From Bacillus sp. ZZV12-4809 (GTDB lineage: Bacteria > Bacillota > Bacilli > Bacillales > Cytobacillaceae): DNA of 64,000 bases. The stretch lies in NCBI RefSeq assembly GCF_009849585.1, contig NZ_VCRN01000003.1:124001-188000 (forward strand), given 5' to 3'. A program made the position numbers and the translations under genes. Below, piece by piece: positions 42,835-51,339 of this stretch (position 1 is its first letter; every line of letters begins with the position of its first letter). A model generated the notes under the pieces. That model was not told the DNA's origin. It worked only from the letters and a program-made list of their open reading frames with translations, and searched no databases.

Positions 42835-43662
42835 TTGCCTGAAAAATTGAGTAAGTTAAGACCAGATTGTGAAAATTGCTTTGGGCTTTGCTGTGTAGCC
42901 CTGCCTTATGCAAAATCAGCAGACTTTGCTATGGACAAGGAAGCTGGCAGGCCATGCTCAAATCTGCAGACTGATTTTCGCTGCCAGATACATGCAGACC
43001 TTAGAAAAAAAGGCTTTAGAGGCTGCACCACATTTGAGTGCTTTGGAGCAGGCCAGAAAGTATCTCAAGACACGTTTAAGAATAGGGACTGGCGCAGCCA
43101 TCCCGGTCTTGGGAAAGAGATGTTTGCAGTGTTTCCCATAATGCATCAGCTTCATGAAATGCTTTTCTACTTAACAGAAATACTATTTTTAGAAGCAGCC
43201 AGGCCAATTCATGGGGAAGTCAGAGGAATCTTGGAGGCAACAGAAAATTTAACTAATATGGAACCGGGTTTGATTATGGCTATTGATGTTCAGGCTCATA
43301 GGCATGAAGTTAATAAGCTGATCCTAAAAGCGAGTGAGATTATCAGGAAGAACTCGGGATTTCATCAAAAAAAATCGGCGAAAAAATACAGCGGGCGAAG
43401 AGACTTTATCGGAGCTAATTTAAAAGGTGAGGTGTTATGCGGGGCTAATTTGAGAGGTTCCTTGTTTATTGCTGCTGACCTGCGCAAAGCGGACTTAAGA
43501 AATACGGATCTTATTGGAGCGGACTTCAGAGACGCAGATTTAAGCGGAGCCAATTTAATGGGAAGTATTTTTCTTAATCAGGCTCAGGTTAACTCCGCTA
43601 AAGGTGATAGGTATACAAAGCTGCCAGGGACATTACAGAGGCCAGAGCATTGGAAGAATTAA
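42835..43662 (+). CDS. YkgJ-like cysteine cluster fused to pentapeptide repeats
   Basis: 275 residues. The N-terminus has CENCFGLCC with further cysteines (GRPCS, FRCQI, GCTTFEC), the pattern of the YkgJ-type zinc/iron-chelating CxxCxxxCC domain. The last third is a pentapeptide-repeat right-handed beta helix: FIGANLKGEVLCGANLRGSL, then ADLRKADLRNTDLIGADFRD and ADLSGANLMGS. Known pentapeptide proteins can mimic DNA or form scaffolds; whether this one binds gyrase is unknown. TTG 42835 has AAAAGGAAG nine bases upstream; GTG 42826 would sit on that site. The next gene, a NUDIX hydrolase, starts 19 bases after its stop. Confidence 0.7.
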   Translation: MPEKLSKLRPDCENCFGLCCVALPYAKSADFAMDKEAGRPCSNLQTDFRCQIHADLRKKGFRGCTTFECFGAGQKVSQDTFKNRDWRSHPGLGKEMFAVFPIMHQLHEMLFYLTEILFLEAARPIHGEVRGILEATENLTNMEPGLIMAIDVQAHRHEVNKLILKASEIIRKNSGFHQKKSAKKYSGRRDFIGANLKGEVLCGANLRGSLFIAADLRKADLRNTDLIGADFRDADLSGANLMGSIFLNQAQVNSAKGDRYTKLPGTLQRPEHWKN

Positions 43663-43681
43663 GATGAAAGAGGAATGCCGA

Positions 43682-44137
43682 ATGACTCAAAATGAAATCG
43701 TGCTGGTTTCCAGCACATCAATAATACATAAAGGCAAAGTACTGATGGTAAAAGAGAATAAAGCCTCAGTAAAGAATAAATGGAATTTTCCGGCGGGACG
43801 TGTTGAAAAAGGGGAAGGTATCCTTGAAGCTGCCTGCAGGGAAGTTAAAGAGGAAACAGGCCTGGATGTTTTGCTGACCCACACAACCGGAGTCTATAAC
43901 TTTATCAGCAGTACAGACCATCAGGTCATCTTATTTCATTTTATTGGTCAAATGACAGGTGGCTTTTTGAGCCTTCAGGAAGAAGAAATAGCTGATAGCA
44001 AGTGGGTGGATCTAACTAACTTTACTAACTTTAAGGACGAGGAGCTCCGCGATCCCAAAGTCATCAGGCAAATTTTTGATGCCGTAAAAGCGGATAAGCT
44101 TTATCCCCTTGAACTGTTTCAACAAAAGTTAAGCTGA
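43682..44137 (+). CDS. NUDIX hydrolase (MutT-like)
   Basis: 151 residues. The Nudix box is GRVEKGEGILEAACREVKEETG, complete except for the usual final residues, with NFPAGR before it. It resembles MutT/ADP-ribose hydrolases; the substrate is unknown. ATG 43682 has AAGAGG nine bases upstream. It probably belongs to an operon with the pentapeptide protein gene and the dnaN paralogue. Confidence 0.88.
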   Translation: MTQNEIVLVSSTSIIHKGKVLMVKENKASVKNKWNFPAGRVEKGEGILEAACREVKEETGLDVLLTHTTGVYNFISSTDHQVILFHFIGQMTGGFLSLQEEEIADSKWVDLTNFTNFKDEELRDPKVIRQIFDAVKADKLYPLELFQQKLS

Positions 44138-44206
44138 CAAAGCGAAAGGAATTTTCAGGAATTTTGTCGAATGAATACCCTATCGAAAAAAATAGGCGGG
44201 GTATGA

Positions 44207-45331
44207 ATGGAGTTTATAATAAAGAATGAATACTTTAATAAAGCAATTGGAGAAGTTAGCAGTGCTGTTTCACCAAAGACTCCTTTTCCGATTTTGACCG
44301 GAATAAAGCTGACAGCATGTAAAGATCGATTAACACTTACTGGGAGTAATTCTGATATTGTGATTGAGAAGGTCATTTCTGCATATGACGAAGAAGCCGG
44401 CCTTAAAATTACTGAAACCGGCAGTGTTGTAGCAGCATCCAGATACCTGACAGAGCTTATTAAAAAGCTGCCAAGTGACATACATATTAGAGTTGATGAA
44501 AAGAATAGAATAACAGTACGGTCAGATGAAATCCTCACTTCCTTAAATGGGTTTCCCGCTGAAGAGTACCCAGTCCTTCCCGAATTTAAAGATACAGAAG
44601 GAATTGCATTTTCTTCTGCAAAATTAATAGAAATGATTAAGCAAACCGTATTTGCTGTTTCAAAGAATGGCACAAGGCCGGCACTTACAGGTGTGCACAT
44701 GAATTTTAACGGAAACAGCTTTTCATGTGCCGCAACTGACTCATATCGATTAGCAGTTGTTGAGACCAGGATGCTTTCTCAGCTTAGCGGCTCTTACATA
44801 GTTCCAGGCTCCAGCCTTAAAGAACTGTTAAAGCTGTTAGCTCATCAGGACGATAGTGAAGTAGAAATCTTTTCATCAGATAGTTATTTGGTTTTCAAAA
44901 CAAAATCCATCATGCTCTGTTCCCGGCTTATAGAAGGTAACTATCCGGTTGTAACTGGCCTCATTCCCAATGAAGCGAAAACAGTCATAAAACTGGATGC
45001 AAAGAGACTATTAAATGGAATTGATCGTGCCTGCCTGTTTGCCCATGAATGGAAAAACAATAATGTCCTTTTAGAGATAAATGGAGAAGCATTGAAAATA
45101 TCCTCTGTTTCTTCTGCAGTTGGAAAAATTGAGGAAAGCCAGCCTCTATTAGAAATCACTGGCGAGCACGAACTATCCATTTCTGTTGATGGGGATTTTT
45201 TAATGGATGCCCTTAAAGCTATACGGGAGGAGCATGTTCTTTTAATCTTCAGCGGCACAATGAGACCGGTCATAATCAAGCCAGTCAGCAGTGAGTCCTA
45301 TATTCAGCTGGTATCACCTGTCCGCTCATAA
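44207..45331 (+). CDS. Second DNA polymerase III beta clamp (DnaN paralogue)
   Basis: 374 residues covering all three clamp domains. The beginning MEFIIKNEYFNKAIGEVSSAVS, SSKTPFPILTGIK-like block (SPKTPFPILTGIKL), GSNSDIVIE, the FPAEEYPVLP block, RQTVFAVS-like MIKQTVFAVSKNGTRPALTGV, ATDSYRLAVV, LIEGNYP and the C-terminal MRPVII...YIQLVSPVR all align with Bacillus DnaN. The protein is therefore a sliding clamp homologue. The genome must have its main dnaN next to dnaA elsewhere, so this is an extra copy. The hydrophobic binding pocket seems kept. AGGCGGGG precedes the ATG; 69 bases separate it from the NUDIX gene. A strong terminator follows. Confidence 0.88.
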   Translation: MEFIIKNEYFNKAIGEVSSAVSPKTPFPILTGIKLTACKDRLTLTGSNSDIVIEKVISAYDEEAGLKITETGSVVAASRYLTELIKKLPSDIHIRVDEKNRITVRSDEILTSLNGFPAEEYPVLPEFKDTEGIAFSSAKLIEMIKQTVFAVSKNGTRPALTGVHMNFNGNSFSCAATDSYRLAVVETRMLSQLSGSYIVPGSSLKELLKLLAHQDDSEVEIFSSDSYLVFKTKSIMLCSRLIEGNYPVVTGLIPNEAKTVIKLDAKRLLNGIDRACLFAHEWKNNNVLLEINGEALKISSVSSAVGKIEESQPLLEITGEHELSISVDGDFLMDALKAIREEHVLLIFSGTMRPVIIKPVSSESYIQLVSPVRS

Positions 45332-45341
45332 TTTTTTTCAT

Positions 45342-45384
45342 GCACCGTCCATCAGCATAATTAGCTGGGGGAGGGTGCTTTTTT
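45342..45384 (+). terminator. Terminator after the dnaN paralogue
   Basis: GCACCGTCC and GGAGGGTGC (one bulge/mismatch) with loop, then six T residues. Confidence 0.75.
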
Positions 45385-45448
45385 GTTCCTTACAATTACA
45401 AGTCTATATTTCCATTTCTACCCATTATAAAATAATAAAAGTGCAAAC

Positions 45449-45527
45449 TTAAGAAATACAGATCCAATCTTAAGAAATTCTTAAGATTTCTATTACATTA
45501 ATGTTAAGATTTTGCGTTTAGTATAAA
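45449..45527 (+). promoter_or_regulatory. Promoter of the TCS-sigma operon with four TTAAGA boxes
   Basis: TTAAGA occurs at 45449, 45470, 45481 and 45504 (steps 21, 11 and 23 bases, near whole helical turns). The middle two form the near-palindrome CTTAAGAAATTCTTAAG. A -10 TATAAA lies at 45522-45527, with no good -35 because the last box covers that position. This is the layout of an OmpR-type activated, probably autoregulated promoter. Confidence 0.6.
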
Positions 45528-45561
45528 AATATGAAAAGAGCACCTTGAAAGCAGGGGGATT

Positions 45562-46254
45562 ATGAATAACTATAATGTACTTGTTGTAGATGATGAAAAA
45601 GAGATCAGGGACGCCATTGAAATTTATCTTAAAAATGAAGGCATCACTGTGTTAAAAGCAAAGGATGGAATTGAAGCGCTGGAACTCTTGAATGAGCATC
45701 AGGTGCATCTGATCATTTTAGATGTCATGATGCCGAGGCTCGATGGCATTTCGGCTACATATAAAATTCGCGAGAAGAAAAACATTCCGATTATCATTCT
45801 GAGTGCCAAGACTGAGGATACCGATAAAATCCTCGGTCTGCAGGTTGGAGCGGATGATTATGTGACCAAGCCCTTCAATCCGATGGAATTGGTTGCCCGC
45901 GTAAAATCGCAGCTAAGAAGATATGTGTCCTTCGGAACGTTTGAAGGCATTAAAAAGGTGATCGATTTGAATGGCCTTATGCTCGATAAGGAAGCAAGAG
46001 CAGTAAGTGTTAATGGTGAGCCGGTGAAATTGACTCCAATCGAATATAAAATCGTGGAGCTGTTAATGACAAATGCCGGACGCGTTTTTTCCATAGATGA
46101 AATTTATGAACGGGTTTGGAACGAACCAGGGTATAACGCGGAAAATACGGTAGCGGTACATATCCGGAAAATCCGTGAAAAGATTGAAATCGATCCGAAA
46201 AATCCGAGATATTTAAAGGTGGTATGGGGAATTGGGTACAAGATGGAAAAATAG
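45562..46254 (+). CDS. OmpR/PhoB-family response regulator
   Basis: 230 residues. Receiver domain with D10-D11, phospho-acceptor D54 (LIILDVMMP), conserved threonine/serine (LSAK) and lysine (TKPF). The C-terminal winged helix is complete (LTPIEYKIVELLMTNAGRVF, then VAVHIRKIREKIE and VWGIGYKME). It regulates transcription after phosphorylation by the kinase whose gene overlaps its end by 23 bases. GCAGGGGG precedes the ATG. Four TTAAGA boxes upstream suggest autoregulation. Similarity is to VanR-like regulators. Confidence 0.93.
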   Translation: MNNYNVLVVDDEKEIRDAIEIYLKNEGITVLKAKDGIEALELLNEHQVHLIILDVMMPRLDGISATYKIREKKNIPIIILSAKTEDTDKILGLQVGADDYVTKPFNPMELVARVKSQLRRYVSFGTFEGIKKVIDLNGLMLDKEARAVSVNGEPVKLTPIEYKIVELLMTNAGRVFSIDEIYERVWNEPGYNAENTVAVHIRKIREKIEIDPKNPRYLKVVWGIGYKMEK

Positions 46255-48451
46255 ATTCATCATTGCAATAATTATGGTTTTATTTGCTTTCGGAGCAAGC
46301 GGCGTTTTGTCCGTTCTGATTAACGGCAGGGAATATATAAACCCGGATTATTTTCACACAGAACAGTTTCAAAGTGATATTGACAATTATGCCGCTTATC
46401 TGGAGTTATTTGAACTGAATAACGTGACAATCGAAAAAGCTAAAGAATCAATTGAAGTGACAGAAGAGGAAATTAATGAACATCGCTATCGTTATGGGGA
46501 TCTTCCTGAACAAATTGATAATATTAGAATCCAATATGAGTCAAGGATTCAAGAGGCAAAGGATATAGAAAATAATGATCTTGCCAAGGCTTTAACTGAT
46601 CAGATGAATAAAAAAATCGAAGACATCACTAAAAACTTTGAAAATGATGAACATGTGCGGAACAAAGTGGTGAAGGAAAAAGAAGAAAAGCTTGAGAAGT
46701 TTTTTAAGGAAAAAGAGCAGCAGCGGGACAGCTATGACTTTTATCAGGATTCATTTACCTATTATTTCAAGGATACTGCGACTGGAGAAGTCTACACCAA
46801 TTTAACTTTATCCAAAAATGAATCTCCGGATGAAGTTATGAAAAAAGAGATGATCTATCATACAGAATACACGATGGATAAAGACTATTTCTTCCATTTT
46901 ATTGTAGGGGGAGAATATGATGGGGTCGATGAGGCACTGGTTGCAACCCCATCAGGCTACTTTAAAGGCCAAATTGGCCTGGCTAAAAATCTTCCGGATT
47001 CAAATATATTCATGGAACAATATAATCATTTCAAGCAAAAACAGATGGTTTTATTAATCTATGGCGGTATTGCTGTTTTAGCCTTAATTTCTGCATTGAT
47101 AGGCTTTAGAAAATCAAGGGCCCTGTCTGAAGAAATCAAACGGTGGGAGCCTTTATTCAATAAGATGCCTATTGATTTACAAATCACTTTCTTAGTATTT
47201 TCAGGAATAGGCAGCATTTTGGCGCTTTTTCTGATAAACGACTTTCTAATGGGCTACTACTCTGCGACGCAAGTAATTGAATTGATTATTGCTCTCCTTG
47301 GAACATCGGTTCTTTGCGGCCTGACAATTATTCAGCTCAGATATCTCGCAATTGAATGGAAGGATTGGGAAAGCGCAATAGCAATTTTTAAGGGAAGTCT
47401 GATTTACAGGGCGTCCGTGAGTTTAAAAACGAGCCTGCAGGAAGCCTTTTTGAACCGGAGTACAGGAACACAGCTGTTTGTTGTACTTGCTTTAATCTTT
47501 GGTATGGGATTGGGTTCTGTTGCAATGTTCATACACCCGGTGTTCGCCCTGTTATATGTATTGATCCTTGTTTTTGCAGGTGTTCCGTTTGTTTTGCTCT
47601 TAATTAGGCGTGTTGGCTATTTTAACCGGATTGTTGAAACCGCAAGTGATTTGGCTTCCGGCCAGATGGGAGAGGACTTGCCGGTTAAAGGAAAAAGCGT
47701 TCTGGCTTCACTCGCGGGAAACATTAATATATTGAAGCAGGGCGTCAAAACGTCCCTTAGCGAACAGGCAAAAAGCGAAAGGTTAAAAACGGAACTGATT
47801 ACAAACGTCAGCCACGATTTAAGAACACCGTTGACTTCCATTATTACGTATACAGAGCTCTTGAAATCGGGCGAAGCATCAGAAGAGGATCGTTCTGCCT
47901 ATATTGAGATTATTGACCGTAAGTCAAAACGGCTAAAAGTTTTGATTGAAGATTTATTTGAGGTATCGAAAATGGCGAGCGGCAATATTGAGCTTCGAAA
48001 ACAGAGAGTGGACCTGGTTCAGCTGCTGCAGCAGGCACTTGCAGAGCACGATAATGCTATTAAGGAATCCAATCTCCTGTTCCGTGTCACCACGACTAAT
48101 GATCCGGCAATCGCCAATGTGGATGGTCAAAAGCTATGGCGTGTGTTTGATAATTTAATAGGCAATATCCTTAAATATTCATTGGAACATTCGCGGGTCT
48201 ATATCGCCATTTCAAAAGCCAAGGGCCAGGCAGTCATTACATTTAAAAATGTTTCAAAATACGAGCTGGATGACCAGAGTGAAGAATTATATGAGCGTTT
48301 TAAGCGGGGAGATAAATCAAGGCATACAGATGGTTCAGGACTTGGGCTCGCCATTGCCAAGTCGATCATTGACCTTCATGAAGGGAATCTCGAAATTGAT
48401 ACAGATGGTGATTTGTTCAAGGTGAGCATTTCACTGAAATTAGAGGAGTAA
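46232..48451 (+). CDS. Multi-pass membrane sensor histidine kinase
   Basis: 739 residues. The first membrane helix (about 9-30) is followed by a charged, coiled-coil-rich extracytoplasmic region of about 230 residues, then five more membrane helices (about 272-470). The catalytic part follows: HisKA with the phospho-acceptor H528 in NVSHDLRTPLT, N-box DNLIGNILKYS (about 640), and G-box DGSGLGLAIAKS (about 700). The large sensor region is not a standard domain that I recognise. TTG 46232 overlaps the response regulator gene, so the pair is translationally coupled. The ligand is unknown; the envelope context nearby is only suggestive. Confidence 0.9.
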   Translation: MGTRWKNRFIIAIIMVLFAFGASGVLSVLINGREYINPDYFHTEQFQSDIDNYAAYLELFELNNVTIEKAKESIEVTEEEINEHRYRYGDLPEQIDNIRIQYESRIQEAKDIENNDLAKALTDQMNKKIEDITKNFENDEHVRNKVVKEKEEKLEKFFKEKEQQRDSYDFYQDSFTYYFKDTATGEVYTNLTLSKNESPDEVMKKEMIYHTEYTMDKDYFFHFIVGGEYDGVDEALVATPSGYFKGQIGLAKNLPDSNIFMEQYNHFKQKQMVLLIYGGIAVLALISALIGFRKSRALSEEIKRWEPLFNKMPIDLQITFLVFSGIGSILALFLINDFLMGYYSATQVIELIIALLGTSVLCGLTIIQLRYLAIEWKDWESAIAIFKGSLIYRASVSLKTSLQEAFLNRSTGTQLFVVLALIFGMGLGSVAMFIHPVFALLYVLILVFAGVPFVLLLIRRVGYFNRIVETASDLASGQMGEDLPVKGKSVLASLAGNINILKQGVKTSLSEQAKSERLKTELITNVSHDLRTPLTSIITYTELLKSGEASEEDRSAYIEIIDRKSKRLKVLIEDLFEVSKMASGNIELRKQRVDLVQLLQQALAEHDNAIKESNLLFRVTTTNDPAIANVDGQKLWRVFDNLIGNILKYSLEHSRVYIAISKAKGQAVITFKNVSKYELDDQSEELYERFKRGDKSRHTDGSGLGLAIAKSIIDLHEGNLEIDTDGDLFKVSISLKLEE

Positions 48452-48466
48452 GGGAAGAGGGGAATT

Positions 48467-48967
48467 ATGGATATTGCAGAGCTGTATTCAAGCCATTATA
48501 AACGGCTATTTCATATATGCTTTTCAATGACAAGAGACGCGTATCTGGCAGAAGATATTGTTCAAGAAACGTTTATTAAAGCTTTGAAGAAGGCAGATAC
48601 AATTATAGATGAAGAAAAAGCAGGGGCATGGCTGTCAGTCATTGCCAGAAGAACCGCACTGGATTTTATTCGGCGGGAAAAACGGAAGGCTGCAGTGCCG
48701 GTGGAGCAGGAAACGCTTGAAAGCTTCTGCCTCGTAACAAAGCAAGACGTCGAACAGGAAGTGGAATCAGGTTTTGCTGCAGAGGAAATCAAGTCGGCCA
48801 TTGGGAAGCTTGCTTCGAACTACCGGGAAGTCCTTTTACTGAAGGTGGATGAAGGGTTAAAAGAGCAGGAAATTGCCGATGTTTTAAATTTAAAGCCTTC
48901 AACAGTGAAAACCAGGATTTTTAGGGCAAGAAAGCAAATGAGAGCCTTAGCCGGAATAGGAGCTTAA
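48467..48967 (+). CDS. ECF-type RNA polymerase sigma factor
   Basis: 166 residues. Region 2 (LYSSHYKRLFHICFSMTRDAYLAEDIVQETFIKA) and region 4 (LASNYREVLLLKVDEGLKEQEIADVLNLKPSTVKTRIFRARKQM) are joined by a short linker with the QETFI and WLSVIARRTALDFIRREKR blocks. It should direct RNA polymerase to a small regulon. GAGGGGAATT lies just before the ATG, 15 bases after the kinase stop, so it is part of the operon. No anti-sigma gene follows, which is unusual. Confidence 0.9.
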   Translation: MDIAELYSSHYKRLFHICFSMTRDAYLAEDIVQETFIKALKKADTIIDEEKAGAWLSVIARRTALDFIRREKRKAAVPVEQETLESFCLVTKQDVEQEVESGFAAEEIKSAIGKLASNYREVLLLKVDEGLKEQEIADVLNLKPSTVKTRIFRARKQMRALAGIGA

Positions 48968-48972
48968 TTGAA

Positions 48973-49013
48973 AGAGAGTTGACCAGGTGATTTTATGGTC
49001 AGCTCTCTTTTTT
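48973..49013 (+). terminator. Terminator of the TCS-sigma operon
   Basis: AGAGAGTTGACC pairs with GGTCAGCTCTCT around an 11-base loop, followed by TTTTT. Confidence 0.8.
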
Positions 49014-49257
49014 GGGAGATAAGGCTTTAGTGAAGAAAAGATAACCTGCACCATGAAATACATAACCAAATTTCCCAATCTGCAGGAACCCAATTGCTTC
49101 AGGGCAACCTTTTTGCAAGACTATAATGCTGAGCTTACTATGTAGGAAACAATATCTCTGCATAGCAGATCGATAAATAAGGAAATATATATGAAAACTC
49201 TAAATTGGGGAGTTAAGTTCTTGACATAGTTAGTACAAATAAAAGGCGGTTCTTTGT

Positions 49258-49695
49258 ATGTATTGGTTTACCTATCTTTCATTTGCCATTAATCTCATTG
49301 TAATCAGGTTAATGCCAAAGCATTTAACAAATAAAGAGATTTACGTCAGCTGGGCTGTCATTGCATTGATTAACTTAAGTACAGATGTAACGCTGAGTTT
49401 ATATTTTCGTCTGTACGAGTTAAACGGCGGGGGAGTGCAGCTGGGAGTCCATTTTATTGAACTGACTCTTGGTGCATCATTTGGGATTATTTTTCTGAAT
49501 TTTATGCCGGAAACCATGCGTTCTTTTTTCTTTTATACAGCTGCCTGGGTTCTTTTTTCGGTGCTTTTCGAAATCGTAACAGTAAAGGTGGATTTTATTA
49601 ATTATATCTCCTGGAAATGGTGGTATTCTATCTTCTACTATTTTGCAGCTTTTTTCTTTTTGCGCTGGCATTTGCATTTTATAAGATCATATTAG
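49258..49695 (+). CDS. CBO0543 family membrane protein (paralogue 2)
   Basis: 145 residues with four to five tryptophan-rich hydrophobic segments, including HLTNKEIYVSWAVIALINLS, IIFLNFMPE and the C-terminal WKWWYSIFYYFAAFFF. Same layout as the protein at 31595. Function unknown. AAAGGCGG stands nine bases before the ATG. Confidence 0.7.
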   Translation: MYWFTYLSFAINLIVIRLMPKHLTNKEIYVSWAVIALINLSTDVTLSLYFRLYELNGGGVQLGVHFIELTLGASFGIIFLNFMPETMRSFFFYTAAWVLFSVLFEIVTVKVDFINYISWKWWYSIFYYFAAFFFLRWHLHFIRSY

Positions 49696-49817
49696 GGCTT
49701 CCTGCTGTTGCCGGAAGCCCGCAGTACTTCTTTATTCCTTTCCATTCTGTTATCAAATAATTTCCTGGCCTCATGTTTTAGCATACTTCTGATTCTTCTT
49801 AGTATTTTCATTTTCAT
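49692..49817 (-). CDS. Possible small cationic protein (41 aa)
   Basis: MKMKILRRIRSMLKHEARKL followed by FDNRMERNKEVLRASG, very rich in Arg and Lys and amphipathic. GTGGTG precedes the second ATG. Its 3' end runs through the hairpin of the opposite gene, which weakens the case. Confidence 0.3.
   Translation of the reverse strand: MKMKILRRIRSMLKHEARKLFDNRMERNKEVLRASGNSRKP
49696..49722. terminator. Hairpin after the CBO0543 gene
   Basis: GGGCTTCC-TGCTGTTGCC-GGAAGCCC directly at the stop codon; no U-tract, so weak as a terminator. Confidence 0.45.
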
Positions 49818-49876
49818 CACCACTATAGAAATACGCTGTGAAAAAGTTTCTGTGCCAGTACGTGTATCGGTAAAAA

Positions 49877-49916
49877 AGTAAAAAAGACTCCTGCTCCGAT
49901 TGCAGAAGTCTTTTAG
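49877..49916 (-). terminator. Terminator of the short DUF3231 gene
   Basis: AAAAGACT...AGTCTTTTTT stem with inner CTGC pairing, read on the minus strand. Confidence 0.75.
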
Positions 49917-49921
49917 AGTAA

Positions 49922-50473
49922 TTATTTTCTTTCCGGATTGCCAGGCGGCATATAGCTAGGCGGGATTCTCAGCCAGCCTCTTTCTTTCATTAAATTCTTA
50001 AGGGGGGAGGAGAATTCCATTAAATGCACCTGTATGGAAAATAGCATCATCCCCACATCGGTTCTGATTGTTTTGATCATAGCCTGAGCACAATAGGTTA
50101 TGCTTGCTGCGACTTTAACAGATATTAAATTGGCAATTTCATCATCTGTTAACCTTACGCCCTCAGGAACAGAATCAGGGTTGGAAAGTGGTTTTTCCGC
50201 ATTAGTTAATGGCAGCGGCACACCTTCTTTAAGCAGAAAATCTTCAATCATTTTTGTGTCTGCCCGGCTTCCTTCAATGGCAGAACGGATGGTGTGCAAT
50301 AGCGCTGTATCTGTCGTCATATTTAAAGCAATATAATAGAGAGAGTGGGCTTCGTGGAAAGCAGTATATAGAGTCCAAAGATCCATAACCTCCCCGACAT
50401 GCAAAGGCGGCTTGGGTTCGTCATCAGTAAAATTTTTAAGGGTTTCTTTAATTGCTTCAAAGGGGTTTCGCAT
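49922..50473 (-). CDS. DUF3231 family protein (single-domain)
   Basis: 183 residues. PPLHVGEVMDLWTLYTAFHEAHSLYYIALN and ADTKMIEDFLLKEGVPLPL match one half of the DUF3231 layout seen in the protein at 38593. The C-terminus LMKERGWLRIPPSYMPPG (with following residues) is also typical. ATG 50473 is preferred, since CAGGAGTGAG lies just upstream. Function unknown. Confidence 0.7.
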   Translation of the reverse strand: MRNPFEAIKETLKNFTDDEPKPPLHVGEVMDLWTLYTAFHEAHSLYYIALNMTTDTALLHTIRSAIEGSRADTKMIEDFLLKEGVPLPLTNAEKPLSNPDSVPEGVRLTDDEIANLISVKVAASITYCAQAMIKTIRTDVGMMLFSIQVHLMEFSSPLKNLMKERGWLRIPPSYMPPGNPERK

Positions 50474-50626
50474 TATCTCACTCCTGATAATATACATTTT
50501 TTTTTAGTTTTACCGGTATTTTCATTTTCATTCGATGTTAAGAATGAGACACATTTTTTGAAACCACTTTTGTGATTATTCGTAATACATTTAAACATTT
50601 CTTACTGGTAAAAGGGGAATTTCAAA

Positions 50627-51166
50627 TTGAGAAATAGAGTGCTAAAACGACTTTCATATCTTTTTACTGGAGAATCAATTAGTCTTATTTTGTTTCTATA
50701 CATCAGTTACCTGGTGAACGATACCTATCCGGATCTCCATTTATATTCACTGCTTGCCTTCTGGTCTTCATTTCTGCTGCTGGAGTTCATATTGTTTCAG
50801 GGCTCTAGTTATTGGTTTGTAAAATGGAAGCGATTAAAAAGAGAAAATACGTCAGAAGCCCCCATCAGGATAGTACGGGGGCTATGGATCATGAAGAAAT
50901 GGAATCTGGGCATGATCGCAGTGATTCCAGGTGCATTCGTGGCAGACTTCATAATATGGCATACGGCAGTTCCTCCCGGGCTGGCGATTGCCTGCTTTAT
51001 CTATGTCTTTGCCATTCTGGAATATATCAACTATTTTCATATTCAGCTATCCTATGACAATCGCTCTGACATTAACAGCCTTAAACAGGCTAAGCGCTTT
51101 AAACAGGCTTGTTTGAGCAAGGAATTTAAGAGGCTGGGGAATGAGGATGGCAAGGGATTACGGTGA
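50627..51166 (+). CDS. Unknown four-helix membrane protein
   Basis: 179 residues. Four hydrophobic segments at about 15-32, 42-60, 93-110 and 115-135 with a basic C-terminal tail (LKQAKRFKQACLSKEFKRL). TTG 50627 has AAAAGGGG nine bases upstream. The family is common in Bacillus but I cannot assign a function. Confidence 0.65.
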   Translation: MRNRVLKRLSYLFTGESISLILFLYISYLVNDTYPDLHLYSLLAFWSSFLLLEFILFQGSSYWFVKWKRLKRENTSEAPIRIVRGLWIMKKWNLGMIAVIPGAFVADFIIWHTAVPPGLAIACFIYVFAILEYINYFHIQLSYDNRSDINSLKQAKRFKQACLSKEFKRLGNEDGKGLR

Positions 51167-51243
51167 GTATATGGAAAATTTGCTGTCTCGCATGCGGATT
51201 GATGCAGCATGGCTGGATTTTTTAGGAAAAAGAGGTATCTATC

Positions 51244-51339
51244 ATGTGGTTTGCAGCATTTCTTTAAGTTTTGGTCATAGTAGTGGTTTCCATTATGGGG
51301 ATAACGCACAAAACGGCGAGAAAAGCCGGAAAACGGTAG
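51244..51339 (+). pseudogene. Small single-helix membrane protein broken by an in-frame stop
   Basis: GAGGT lies seven bases before ATG 51244. The frame reads MWFAAFL, TAA, then VLVIVVVSIMGITHKTARKAGKR and ends with TAG. Without the TAA it would be a 31-residue protein with one membrane helix and a basic tail. Its last codons overlap the first unit of array C. Confidence 0.4.

Noticed and set aside
44155-44700. 181-codon minus-strand ORF over the dnaN paralogue
   Set aside because: Shadow frame; the plus-strand frame matches DnaN along its full length.
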